A DNA stretch of 64,000 bases from positions 29,142,501 through 29,206,500 of the forward strand of contig NC_065574.1 of the NCBI RefSeq assembly GCF_937616625.2. Direction: 5' to 3'. Positions 47,362 through 56,749 of this stretch are shown piece after piece. The translations under genes and the position numbers were made by a program. How positions within the stretch are numbered: position 1 is the first letter of the stretch; each line of letters begins with the position of its first letter. The notes under the pieces were generated by a model. That model saw only the letters and a program-made list of their open reading frames with translations, searched no databases and was not told where the DNA came from. The stretch comes from Mercurialis annua. Lineage: Eukaryota > Streptophyta > Magnoliopsida > Malpighiales > Euphorbiaceae.

Positions 47362-49349
47362 TGTTGGTAGTTTGTGCCCTAGGGCCATTTTGTATTTATT
47401 CTTGTATAAACAAATCCCATTGGCAATGATATATATGTTTTTATTTGAACTAAGTGTCTCATCAACTAAGTGTTTATTTAATACATATTGTCCTTATCAC
47501 ATTGTGATAGAATCTATTCTTAAGGTAGTAAGAATATGAGTGACAGATTCTATTATACAAGTGATCTAAATAATCGTTCACGATCGATGGGGTCCTACGA
47601 ATAAGGGCATCGCATTATCCCGAAAAGATCGTCACCTCTGTTTATTCTCCTGATTAGTAAAGAGTTACTAATTATAGGAAGTAGTGAGTCTCATACTACT
47701 TGATGGGGATCAGAATAAACATGTGGACACTCAAGGTGTTGAGTGAGTCGAACAAGTGACGCTAGATGACTTATACATGGTAATTCATTAAAGTCAATTT
47801 AATGTCATCTAGTTCATAATTGTACATATGTCCTTTGACTTGCGGTGACACTATCTTGTATATAGGTGATTAGAGTTTGATACTCCTTAACCCTAGATCT
47901 TTCATGAGCTAGGGCCGCGGGATGTGTTGGCTCTAGTTAGTTGTATATGGAGATAGGGGTTTAACCTAGAAAGGATTCATCACTCTGGATGAACGGAGAC
48001 AAGATTCTATGCTATCTCAAATTGTTCTTGATGGATGATAAAACCTGCGCAGGTGAATATGACTTACATAGAAAGTTGTTTCTAGTGGAAGTCATATTTA
48101 TCAAGAATTAGAACTGAGAGATGAGGTCATATGATCAAGACAAACAGTGTTTGACTTAACCGTGACACTAGTCGAGATTGGAATCTTAGATGAAGGGAAT
48201 TTTGAGTGTACGGTATTATGAACAATGGTTCATAAAGAATGCATCGAAACATTCATATCTATTTGGGGGTCGTGATATGTTGCTAGACGTCACTCTCGAT
48301 CTACGAGAATTAATAATTAAATGGGATTTAATTATTTAATATAAGAAAGGCGTTTCTTATGACTCTCGTTGCCATATAGATGTGAACCTAGTTAGTCACA
48401 CACAATAGAGTGTGCAACCGATTGAGTTTACAAAAGATCGATTTCATATAGATACTAGCATATCTCGGAAATTAATCTAAGATGAAAAACAAGTACAAAT
48501 TAGGGATTGATTTGTAAGAGTTATAAATTAGTAGGAACCTAATTGTACTATGTCCAAGTTAATTAGGGACTAATTTATAAGAGTTATAAATTAGTAGGAA
48601 CCTAATTATATTTTAACCAAGTTTTATGATTAAATGGCTTAAGTAATTAATTAGTGTAATTAATGATACTTAAATCATTAATCATAAGCTAATGGAATGA
48701 TGATGTCATGGTGAAGTAATGAGATAAGGAAATAAGCTTATATGTGATGTCATTTGATGACATCACCTATATGATGTCACCTATGTGATGTCACCACATG
48801 AAAGGTGTCATGTGGTGGCAACACCTTTGCTTGGTGTGTGACACCTAGCATGCAAGGTGTTGCATTCTTAAGGCATGCTCTAGCCTATAAATAGAGCATG
48901 TCCTTGCTCATTTCAAAAACACACAACACACATCTCACTACAAAGTTGTAGAGAGAGAAAGCACTTGAAGGAGTTCAAGTATTCATCAATCACGGGAAAA
49001 ACTTGGCGACGTTTTTCATACATCCGAGCAAGGTAGTGATCGCGGCGAGAGTTTGAGCTTAGGGCTGCTCGGCAAGAGGAACTCTTGCATGATTACTTCA
49101 AGGCGAGGATTCAATCGGACGCATACTCGTGTGGACGAGCTTGAGGTCGCCGTACTTTCGGGACTACAAGAATCGTTGGAGAATCGACATAGGTATTCTT
49201 CTTACGATTCCTAGATGCGTGCTTTAATTAATAAATGATACGACGATCCATTTGTTGTTGATATGATCAACTTTAGGATCCGGATTGTTGGAATTTCGAT
49301 TTTGTATTGAAATATACGATTCGGACCCGTGCCTCCCGCTGCGCCAACA
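47362..49349 (+). repeat. Solo copia LTR (1988 bp) nested in the leader of copia C
   Basis: Starts TGTTGG, ends CCAACA, with CCTAT before and CATAT after (5-bp duplication with one change). The uninterrupted leader in A reads CTCATATGAG at this point, which confirms the insertion site. It is nearly identical in structure to the LTR of A and has a TATA box at 48886. It is a full-length element reduced to one LTR by recombination between its LTRs. Confidence 0.92.
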
Positions 49350-49628
49350 CATATGAGATATGATGAACAAGTGTTGTTCACTTGTAGTACATTGTGATCC
49401 CAATAACGGCAATTAGGCGTACCTGAGGGAAAGAACAATGACTATAAGAATTCAATCACCCGCTTGAAATCTTTTCCAACAAAGATTTACGTTTTCTATT
49501 TTGGAAGTGTAGGATTCGAAAAAGATAGTGGGAGGCCATTTTGATAAAGACCAAATCATCATGGTTTAAATATATAAGACAATTATACTAATTAGAGATC
49601 TTTGCTATCTATAGGTTGATAAGATAAG
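49350..49628 (+). other. Leader of copia C, second part
   Basis: Resumes with the target copy CATAT and matches A's leader up to the gag start. Confidence 0.75.
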
Positions 49629-50504
49629 ATGAAATCGAATCCGTTAAGTAGCATTCTCGACAATAATCTCTTAGTGGGTCCTAACTTTGTTGATTGGTTA
49701 AGAAATCTCAAAATAGTTCTTGCAAGTGAACACATAGAATATGTTCTTGAGACAAATGTTCCGGGACCATTGCCGATTGAGGCACCTCCCGAGGAACATG
49801 AGGCATTGCGCAAGTGGAAGTTAGATGACGAACAAGCCAAGTGCTATATGTTGGCATCTATGAATAACGAGTTGCAAAAGCAACACGAGAAATATCCGGG
49901 AGCTCGCGAAATATTGTTTCACTTACAAGAGTTGTATGGTGAATCAAGTCGTTTTACTAGATATGAGATATCTAAGCAATTATTTCGGGCGAAGCATTCC
50001 GAGGGAAAGGGTATTGGAGAACATATGAACATGATGATTCGTTGTATCAAACGGCTAGAGGGTCTAGATTTCATCATGGACTTCAATCTCCAAACGGATA
50101 TGATCCTTCAATCCCTTCCGGAATCGTATGGTAATTTCATCACAAATTACTATATGAATCGGATAGAATGTACACTTGCTGAGTTATCAAATATGTTGAT
50201 AACTGCTGAAAAGAATAATGTTAAGGGAAAGGAAGTTTCTCTTGTGGTTGCTTCTTCTAGTATGACTAAGAAGAAGAAAACTAAGAAGAATGTTTTGAAG
50301 GCCCAAAAGGCCATTGCGAAAAAGAAGGGCACCTCGGAGAACAAAGGAAAGTGTTTCTTTTGTGAAGGCGAGGGACATTGGAAACAAAATTGCCCCAAGT
50401 ATTTGGAATCCAAGGGCAAGAACAAGAAGAATGAAAATCCCGGTAAGGGTGTGTCAATTTCTTGTTATTTCAATTCCAATAACGATAGCTCGTCCAAAGC
50501 TTAA
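49629..50504 (+). CDS. gag: Gag (copia C)
   Basis: A 291-codon frame, the most complete copia Gag here. ATG 49629 is the same start as in A (1337). Residues 1-200 form the copia Gag core (for example FVDWLRNLKIVL near 20-31 and the WKLDDEQAKCYML block near 63-75). A lysine-rich tract lies at 213-239, and a CCHC zinc knuckle CFFCEGEGHWKQNC at 242-255 for RNA binding. In copia elements Gag and Pol are one frame. Here a TAA at 50502-50504 replaces the tryptophan codon just before the protease motif, so only Gag would be made. Confidence 0.9.
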   Translation: MKSNPLSSILDNNLLVGPNFVDWLRNLKIVLASEHIEYVLETNVPGPLPIEAPPEEHEALRKWKLDDEQAKCYMLASMNNELQKQHEKYPGAREILFHLQELYGESSRFTRYEISKQLFRAKHSEGKGIGEHMNMMIRCIKRLEGLDFIMDFNLQTDMILQSLPESYGNFITNYYMNRIECTLAELSNMLITAEKNNVKGKEVSLVVASSSMTKKKKTKKNVLKAQKAIAKKKGTSENKGKCFFCEGEGHWKQNCPKYLESKGKNKKNENPGKGVSISCYFNSNNDSSSKA

Positions 50505-51120
50505 GTATTAGATACCGGAGCTAGTTCTCACATTTGTTAATCCTTACAGGATCTAGCAAATGAGAGGAAGTTGGACAAGGACGAAGTGATCTTGAAGCTT
50601 GGAAATAACGCAAGCGTTACGGCTAAAGCTATAGGATCATCTTCTATTTTGTTGTATAAACATGCTTTGTATTTGAACAATGTTTTGTACTTACCAAACG
50701 CTTTTAGAAATATCATGTCCATTTCTTGTATGACAAGATTAGGATATGATTTCCTATTTACAAAGGATGTTTGTAAAATTATCTGTAATAATGAAATCGT
50801 TGGTTATGGTTATGTACAATATGGTCTTTATTGCTTAAATGAAGTTGTTCGCAATACAAATAATGTTTTAGAAATTAATACCGTCAGTGATCAAACCTCG
50901 AAACAACTTTGGCACTTACGATTAGGACATATTGCGGAAGATAGACTTAACAAGTTGGATAAGATGGGAATCTTGAGTAATCTTGATTCCGCATCAATTT
51001 CAACGTGTGAGTCATGTCTTAAAGGCAAGATGATCCGATCACCCTTTTGTGGGACAAAGTGGTAGAGCCAAAGATGTTTTGGAAATCATACATAGTGATG
51101 TATGTGCTCCATTTAAATAA
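50505..51120 (+). pseudogene. Protease and GAG-pre-integrase region (copia C), broken
   Basis: Protease motif VLDTGASSHIC follows the TAA at 50502; a second TAA at 50538-50540 replaces a serine codon. The frame then reads through the GAG-pre-integrase domain (LWHLRLGHIAEDRLNKL and the CESCLKGKM zinc-binding stretch). One extra base in the CCC-TTTT region near 51040 shifts the frame, so it hits a stop at 51063-51065. The shifted frame encodes the expected start of integrase (HSDVC with the first catalytic aspartate) and ends at a TAA at 51118-51120 where a coding triplet is expected. Confidence 0.85.
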
Positions 51121-52668
51121 ATGGCACGAGGTGGTTATTTATACTTCATTACCTTCACCGATGATTTATCACGGTATGGGTATGTTGTTCTTATGAAGAA
51201 CAAGAGTGAAGCTTTTGAAAAATTTAAAGACTTCAAAAATGAAGTAGAAAATCAAATTGGAAAAAGTATTAAAATTCTTCAATCTCATCGAGGAGGTGAA
51301 TACTTGAGTGCGGGATTGGGTACATTCTTAAAAGAATGCGACATTATTTCCCAACTGACTCCTCCAGGAACACCACAGTTGAATGATGTATCAGAACGGA
51401 GGAATCGTACATTGTTAGACATGGTACGATCAATGATGAGCTATACTGATTTACCCATTTCATTATGGGGTTATGCACTTCTTAGTGCAAATTATATTCT
51501 AAATCGAGTACCAACTAAATCCGCTCTGAGAATATCTTATGCGATATGGTATGGTAAGGAACCAAGTCTTAATCATATTAAGATTTGGGGATGTTCGACA
51601 TATATCAAAAAATTGATAACCGACAAGTTAGAATCAAGATCAATCACGGGAAGATTCGTTGGTTATCCTAAAGATAGTTTAGGATATTATTTCTATATTC
51701 CATCCGAACAAACAATTGTTGTTAGTCGGGATGCAGTCTTTCTTGAAAAACAATTTATTCAAGAAGGGGGCAAAGGAAGAAATATAGAATTAGATGAGAA
51801 GTCGTCTAAAGACCAACAAAATGATACAATGGAGATTGTTCAAACCCATAGTGAACCAGAATTAGTAAAATCTACAGAAACACCTCGAAGATCAAGTAGA
51901 GTATCTCATCAACCGGAAAGATATGGTTTTCTTCATGATATACAAAAGTTGTTTATTCATGGAGAACATGATCAAATTGCTGATCCCTCTACTTATGAGG
52001 AAGCTATATGTGATATAGATTCTTCAAGATGGCTTGAAGCTATGAAATCTGAAATGGATTCCATGTACAGTAACGAAGTTTGGGAGCTAGTCGATCCACC
52101 TGATGGTATTATACCAATAGGGAACAAATGGATCTTCAAGCGTAAAATTGGTGCTGATGGAAAATTTGAGACTTTTAAAGCTAGGCTTGTTGCGAAAGGG
52201 TTTCGCCAAAGGCAAGGAGTCGATTATGAAGAAACTTTCTTGCCTGTAGCCATGCTTAAGTCCATCCGGATTCTTCTTGTCATAGTTGCACATTTAGATT
52301 ATGAGGTTTGGCAAATGGATGTCAAGACCGCATTCCTTAATGGATATATTGAGGAGGGAATCTATATGGAACAACCTAAGGGTTTTGAATCCGAAGAAGA
52401 TTCCAAGGTGTGTAAGCTTAAACAATCCATATATGGATTGAAACAAGGTTCGAGAAGTTGGAATCGTCGTTTTGATGAAGCCATAAAGAGTTACGAGTTT
52501 ATCAAAAACGAAGACGAATCATATGTTTACAAGAAGGTTACTGGGAGCGCAATCACGTTCCTAGTCTTGTACGTAGATGATATTTTACTAATAGGAAATG
52601 ATGTCGGTATGTTAACCTCTGTAAAGCTTTGGTTATCCAAAACTTTCTCAATGAAAGACCTCGAAGAA
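51121..52668 (+). CDS. pol: Integrase core and reverse transcriptase (copia C), cut by element D
   Basis: Open from MARGGYLYFITFTDD. The integrase catalytic segment reads SHRGGEYL, so the second catalytic aspartate is a histidine (codon 51286-51288). The glutamate in the VSERRNRT motif remains. Reverse transcriptase begins near NKWIFKRKIGADG, with WQMDVKTAFLNGYIEEG and the YVDD active site near residue 483. The frame ends DLEE at 52668, exactly where element D begins, and resumes at 61859 with ATYILG; the join is in frame once D and one target copy are removed. The ORF's last ten codons after 52668 belong to D's LTR. Confidence 0.9.
52664..52668 (+). repeat. 5' target-site duplication of element D (AAGAA)
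   Basis: AAGAA, repeated at 61854-61858. Deleting D and one copy restores the copia reading frame. Confidence 0.95.
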
Positions 52669-53114
52669 TGTAATACCCCAAAAATTTTAATTATTTAATT
52701 GGACCACGTGTCCAGTTTGGATTCGCCAGAGTGGCGTTATCGGAAAGTTTTCCGATAAATAAGTTTTAGTAGGTCGGTTTTGGAAAAGATAATGACGAAG
52801 GAATTTAATAATATATTTCAATTCTAAAGTTAGAATTGGAATTAAAAGGAAGAATGTTAAGAAAAGTCTAAAATGAGGTACAGGGACCAAAGTGGTAATT
52901 TAGCCACTTTGTGTCGAAAATAGTAATATTGGATTTTGACGGGAAAGTGTTAATATCGAGTTCCGTATTATTTATCGGGAATAAATAATACGTATAAGTC
53001 ATAATAAAAGAAGTTAACAATTTAGCTATGGACTAATTCGTACGATAGAAAAGTTTAAAAGATAAATGATTACAAACAAAAAGAACAAGGATCAAAGTGG
53101 CATTTTAGCCAAGA

Positions 53115-53124
53115 TATATATAAG
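53115..53124 (+). promoter_or_regulatory. TATA box of the element D 5' LTR
   Basis: TATATATAAG, repeated in the 3' LTR near 59722. Transcription from here would place the palindrome array and hairpin chain in the RNA leader, ahead of the primer site. Confidence 0.55.
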
Positions 53125-53506
53125 GAAAGAAATATGAATCAGATAGAGGAAGAGAAGCATCCAGAGACAGAGACGAGAGAAATCCACCGATCGGTTTCGT
53201 TTCGCCGCCGTTTCGCCGTTCGACGTCCAATGCAAGTTATTCAAGCGGCAATTTCTTCAGAATCGAATTCTCTATCGATATTAAGCTTCGTTTTGAGGTA
53301 AATATCTCGGTATTTGGTACAAAATTCGAATATATAGCCGTTTTAGTTATAATTAAAAATTTAATGATTTTGGATCGTTTTTAACGTTTTTGGAAAAACG
53401 AAGATACGGGTTTTGTCGGAAACGAGGTGTTTGGTGTGTATGGAAAGTGATAGCACGACGGGAAGCCCGGAAACGACGTTTCCGGGACTGCGTGTGGATC
53501 GCACGA

Positions 53507-53645
53507 GGTGTGCGATCGCACACCCGTGGTGTGCGGACGCACACCTGTGATGGTGTGCGGACGCACACCCAAAGTTTGCGGACGCACACTGGTGTGCGAA
53601 CGCACACCCACGGTGTGCGAATGCACACCACCTTGTGCGGGCACG
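53507..53645 (+). repeat. Palindromic minisatellite in the element D 5' LTR
   Basis: Units of consensus GGTGTGCGNNCGCACACC: a perfect palindrome at 53507-53524, then 53528-53545 and 53552-53569, three more complete or slightly altered copies and a partial end unit. Same position and design as the array of element B, but with different, still self-complementary arms. Confidence 0.9.
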
Positions 53646-54254
53646 CAGTAGGCCACGAGGGACTAAAACGAACTTTTTGCCGAGGGATTAAAATGGACAT
53701 TTAGCCTTAAAAGAAATGGGATTTTGATATTTCAATATTAGATCCTAAAAATGATTAAGAAACCCGATAAATTAAAAAGTAAAGTTTTAGCTCGGCGTTT
53801 TACGTGAGCTAAGATAACGAAAAATGTCAAGGATATTATACGTTTCTCGAATATGAGAAACAGAGTTCGAGATATCGCAATTATGATAAAGGAATAATGA
53901 CATCATAAATAACGTTAAAAATAAAACTAAACTCTAGAACTTAAAAGTATTATACGTATTAAAGTATAAGGTGCACGTCTAATCATTAAACAATTTGTCA
54001 GACGTGTCAGCAAATAGTGGGGTCAGTAGACGCGGACTAGCGAGAGTGTACTATCAGATCGACCACATCATTACTTGGATAGCGGTCACTGTGAGTTGCA
54101 TTTTACTTTCGTGTATTATATATATATAAAGTTATTTTGTATAGATATACATATACTGTTTATACGCATCGCATGTTGTATAATTGATGGAAATGTATAT
54201 GCTTTATTAATTTCTATATACGAGAACTAGTATGCGATCCGAAGAAACTAGCTA

Positions 54255-54500
54255 CCTATTGGGTGTCAATAGGCTGTGTGATCACCAGTATCGAGTCAGT
54301 CTAGTATATTTGCATTTGAGAAATGACTTGACACAGCTGGGAGCTGATGATGATTATAAAATTTACATGGCTGGGCCACCAGCGAGTTAGACTCGCGATT
54401 GATATTTACGATTGGGTTTTTGATACAAGTGAGTACTCGGCTACGGTGTAGTCTGTAGTCCCCGTATCTAGTGGCTGGGCCACCAGCGAGTTAGACTCGC
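54255..54500 (+). other. Chain of short hairpins in the element D 5' LTR
   Basis: CCTATTG/CAATAGG (54255-54273), CAGCT/AGCTG with GGG loop (54334-54346), TGGC/GCCA and GCGAGT/ACTCGC with TAG loop, then GGCTAC/GTAGTC (a G-U pair in RNA), then a second copy of the GTGGC/GCCAC and GCGAGT/ACTCGC pair. Later stems are CAGTATTT/AAATACTG (54672-54691) and CAGAAGTCAG/CTGACTTCTG (54759-54794). Order and loops match element B. Confidence 0.8.
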
Positions 54501-55205
54501 GATTGATATTTACGATTGGGTTGAATGATAATGATTATTCGAGAAATGTGTCGCATGCTAGGACATTAATTTCGTACGGATCAAATACATGTTTATATGT
54601 TTTATATTATTGTTTCTTGAAATGCGATGCTATGTTTTTATGATAATACCGTTAGTAAATGCAAACTCACTCAGTATTTTCCCAAATACTGATCCCTCAC
54701 CTTTGATGTCTTTCAGGTGCTTAGCTTTTGGACTTAGCTAGAGGCGAATTTTGAAGTCCAGAAGTCAGCTGTATATGTTAGTTTCTGACTTCTGTGAATG
54801 CTGCAGTAGTGGTCCTTTGTCGATAGTATAGTAGCCTAGACAGCAGTTCATTTTGATTGTATATATTAACTGCTGTCATTGTTTTATATGCATTTTGATA
54901 GGCTACGTGTTTAGTATATGATCCACGGCCCCAGATGCCGGTGTGATGTTTTGAGACACTAATTGATGTATATAGTACCGCGAGGCCAGTTCGTACAGGG
55001 TACGGTAACTAGAGCCCGCGAGGTTAACATAACAGTTAGTGTAAATGTTTATATATGTTATATATTTGCTTCTGTTGTGTTACGCTGTTTGTTTATATTA
55101 TTTGCGAAAAATTATTTGTGATTTTAGGCTTGCTACGGGTTCCGGAGTTACCACTCCCGTTCCCTAGCGCCGGTTGCGGCTCAATATTTTGGGTCGTGAC
55201 AATGT

Positions 55206-55217
55206 TGGTATCAGAGC
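55206..55217 (+). other. Primer-binding site of element D
   Basis: TGGTATCAGAGC, 4 bp after the LTR, the same as in B. Confidence 0.9.
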
Positions 55218-55645
55218 AGTTTGGTCCAGTTGCCACTGCTAGAATTGTCTGATTGTCTGTTTGATTGGTAGTATTTGTCAGTAAGTATACCTAGGAACTA
55301 CTGCAGCAATGAGTCGGACCCTAGTTGTCTGCATTTGATTGGTATGTGCATTGTTAATAAGCTTTATAACGCGCGCGAACCAGGACTATTAAGTTAGTAA
55401 GTGAATAGTATCTGTTTATGCGGATAACTAAGGTAACTAAGTATTTGTTATTTACGCTAAGAGATAGAAAGTGGTTATATGTTTGCAAATTACGAACGAT
55501 TGAGGTAATTAAGTGATTATTTGATCGTAAATTACGTGCGACAGGATTAAATGCTAAATGTTTACAGCATTTATAAGTTGATATTGGAATTGCGTGCCAA
55601 ATGGGCTCAGATGGTCGCTTACGTTTGAAATTGTTTCTTTTCAGC
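55218..55645 (+). other. Leader of element D
   Basis: Non-coding sequence between primer site and gag. It ends in a T-rich run and CAG directly before the ATG, which looks like a splice acceptor. Nothing else is supported. Confidence 0.6.
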
Positions 55646-56749
55646 ATGTCTGGGCAAAATGGAGCTCAGTCGCATGCTGAGGAAGAACGGGAGGAAGCGC
55701 CTCCTATATTTCAAAACGGGTTTCATAACGAAGTAGGCGAACCATCTGGGGTCCAACAGAATGGATTTCGCGCAAATAATGGAGCATCGCCAGAAATGTA
55801 TCAAAATGGTTTTATGTCTGTGTCGGAGATAGGTAGTTCTTCCAGAAACAGAGTTAGAGTGCATTCACCGGAAATAGAATACAGCGAAGAAGAGGAAAAG
55901 GAACCGGAGGAATATCCGGAAGAGGATCCTGAAGAAGACCCCGAGGAAGACCCTGAGGAGGATCGTGAGGAGAATCCAGAAGAAGAATTAGAAGAAGAAG
56001 CAGAGGGGGAAAATCCCCAGGAAGAAGAGTATGAAGAAGAAGAACAGATAGATGAATTAGATGTCGAAGAGTACAGAGGTGACTATTTCTGGTCAAGTGT
56101 GCGGAGATACCGCAATTTGAGGGAAGATGCAGACATAGCTAACGGTCAGGCGCAAATAGCCCTAAATCAGGTTAGAAGGCAGATGCGTTCTTTTTCTAGA
56201 GGGATGTTGACTGTAGGAGCGTACTCTACTGATTTTCTGCGAATGACAAAGGGAGTCCCTGATCTGAACGAAAGAAATAGAACCATTAATCGTAGATATG
56301 TCAGGGGTTTAGGACCTCAGTTTGATGAGTTGTATGAGCATGTGGACGAACATTTCAGCACGCTCACTACGATGGCCCGTAGGATTGAAACGGAGCATGA
56401 ATGGTCGGGTGATCCGGTACGACCCTATTACTTTAGACGTGAGTATCACCCAGATTACGTCAGTACGTCCTCCAGAATTAGAACCAACCCCTATTTCGTG
56501 CAGAGAGGTGGAAGAAATTCCGGTAGAACAATTAGGGGCCGACACACTGGCGTAGTTATTAGGGAACCTAACGTTCCGCACCAGGCACCTTCAGGTATTA
56601 GTGATTTACGTGCTTTAAGTATTGTGTTTATGTGTTTGTATTATTGTGTTTATATAATTGCTGCATTGCATAGTAGAATGTCAGTAATAGGTTTTGCCTT
56701 TAGAATAATACCTCAGAAAGTGAGAACCTATAGGAAGCGCTGTTATTAA
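55646..56749 (+). CDS. gag: Gag-like protein of non-autonomous element D
   Basis: Open frame, 367 codons from ATG 55646 (MSGQ...). I prefer this start to the upstream in-frame ATG at 55601 because element B's Gag starts in the same way. The N-terminus has three QNGF motifs within about 60 residues. A long glutamate/aspartate/proline stretch follows (PEED repeats, about residues 75-150). The C-terminal half has an RRQMRSFSRGMLTVGAYSTDF...RYVRGLGPQFDELYEHVD segment that resembles the C-terminal part of plant gypsy Gag, then a basic tail. There is no CCHC zinc knuckle. A hydrophobic tail after about residue 317 may be an intron read through (AG/GTATTA at 56593-56599). It could co-assemble with, or replace, an autonomous Gag. 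Unlike the other coding regions here it has no internal stop. Confidence 0.75.
   Translation: MSGQNGAQSHAEEEREEAPPIFQNGFHNEVGEPSGVQQNGFRANNGASPEMYQNGFMSVSEIGSSSRNRVRVHSPEIEYSEEEEKEPEEYPEEDPEEDPEEDPEEDREENPEEELEEEAEGENPQEEEYEEEEQIDELDVEEYRGDYFWSSVRRYRNLREDADIANGQAQIALNQVRRQMRSFSRGMLTVGAYSTDFLRMTKGVPDLNERNRTINRRYVRGLGPQFDELYEHVDEHFSTLTTMARRIETEHEWSGDPVRPYYFRREYHPDYVSTSSRIRTNPYFVQRGGRNSGRTIRGRHTGVVIREPNVPHQAPSGISDLRALSIVFMCLYYCVYIIAALHSRMSVIGFAFRIIPQKVRTYRKRCY

Larger units (their letters stand above)
52669..55201 (+). repeat. 5' LTR of element D (2533 bp)
   Basis: TGTAATACCCC...GTCGTGACA. It contains a TATATATAAG box (about 53115-53124), hairpin CCCGGAAACG/CGTTTCCGGG (53466-53486), a palindrome array (53507-53645), a hairpin chain (54255-54500) and stems at 54672-54691 and 54759-54794. 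A roughly 15-bp AT-rich segment near 52683 is absent from the 3' LTR. Confidence 0.93.

Noticed and set aside
53353..53704. Cysteine/arginine/threonine-rich ORFs on both strands, repeated at 59958-60354
   Set aside because: Artefacts of the GGTGTGCGNNCGCACACC array in element D LTRs.
55055..55252. A 65-codon ORF repeated at 61707-61910
   Set aside because: Part of element D LTR ends; the second copy runs into copia codons by chance.
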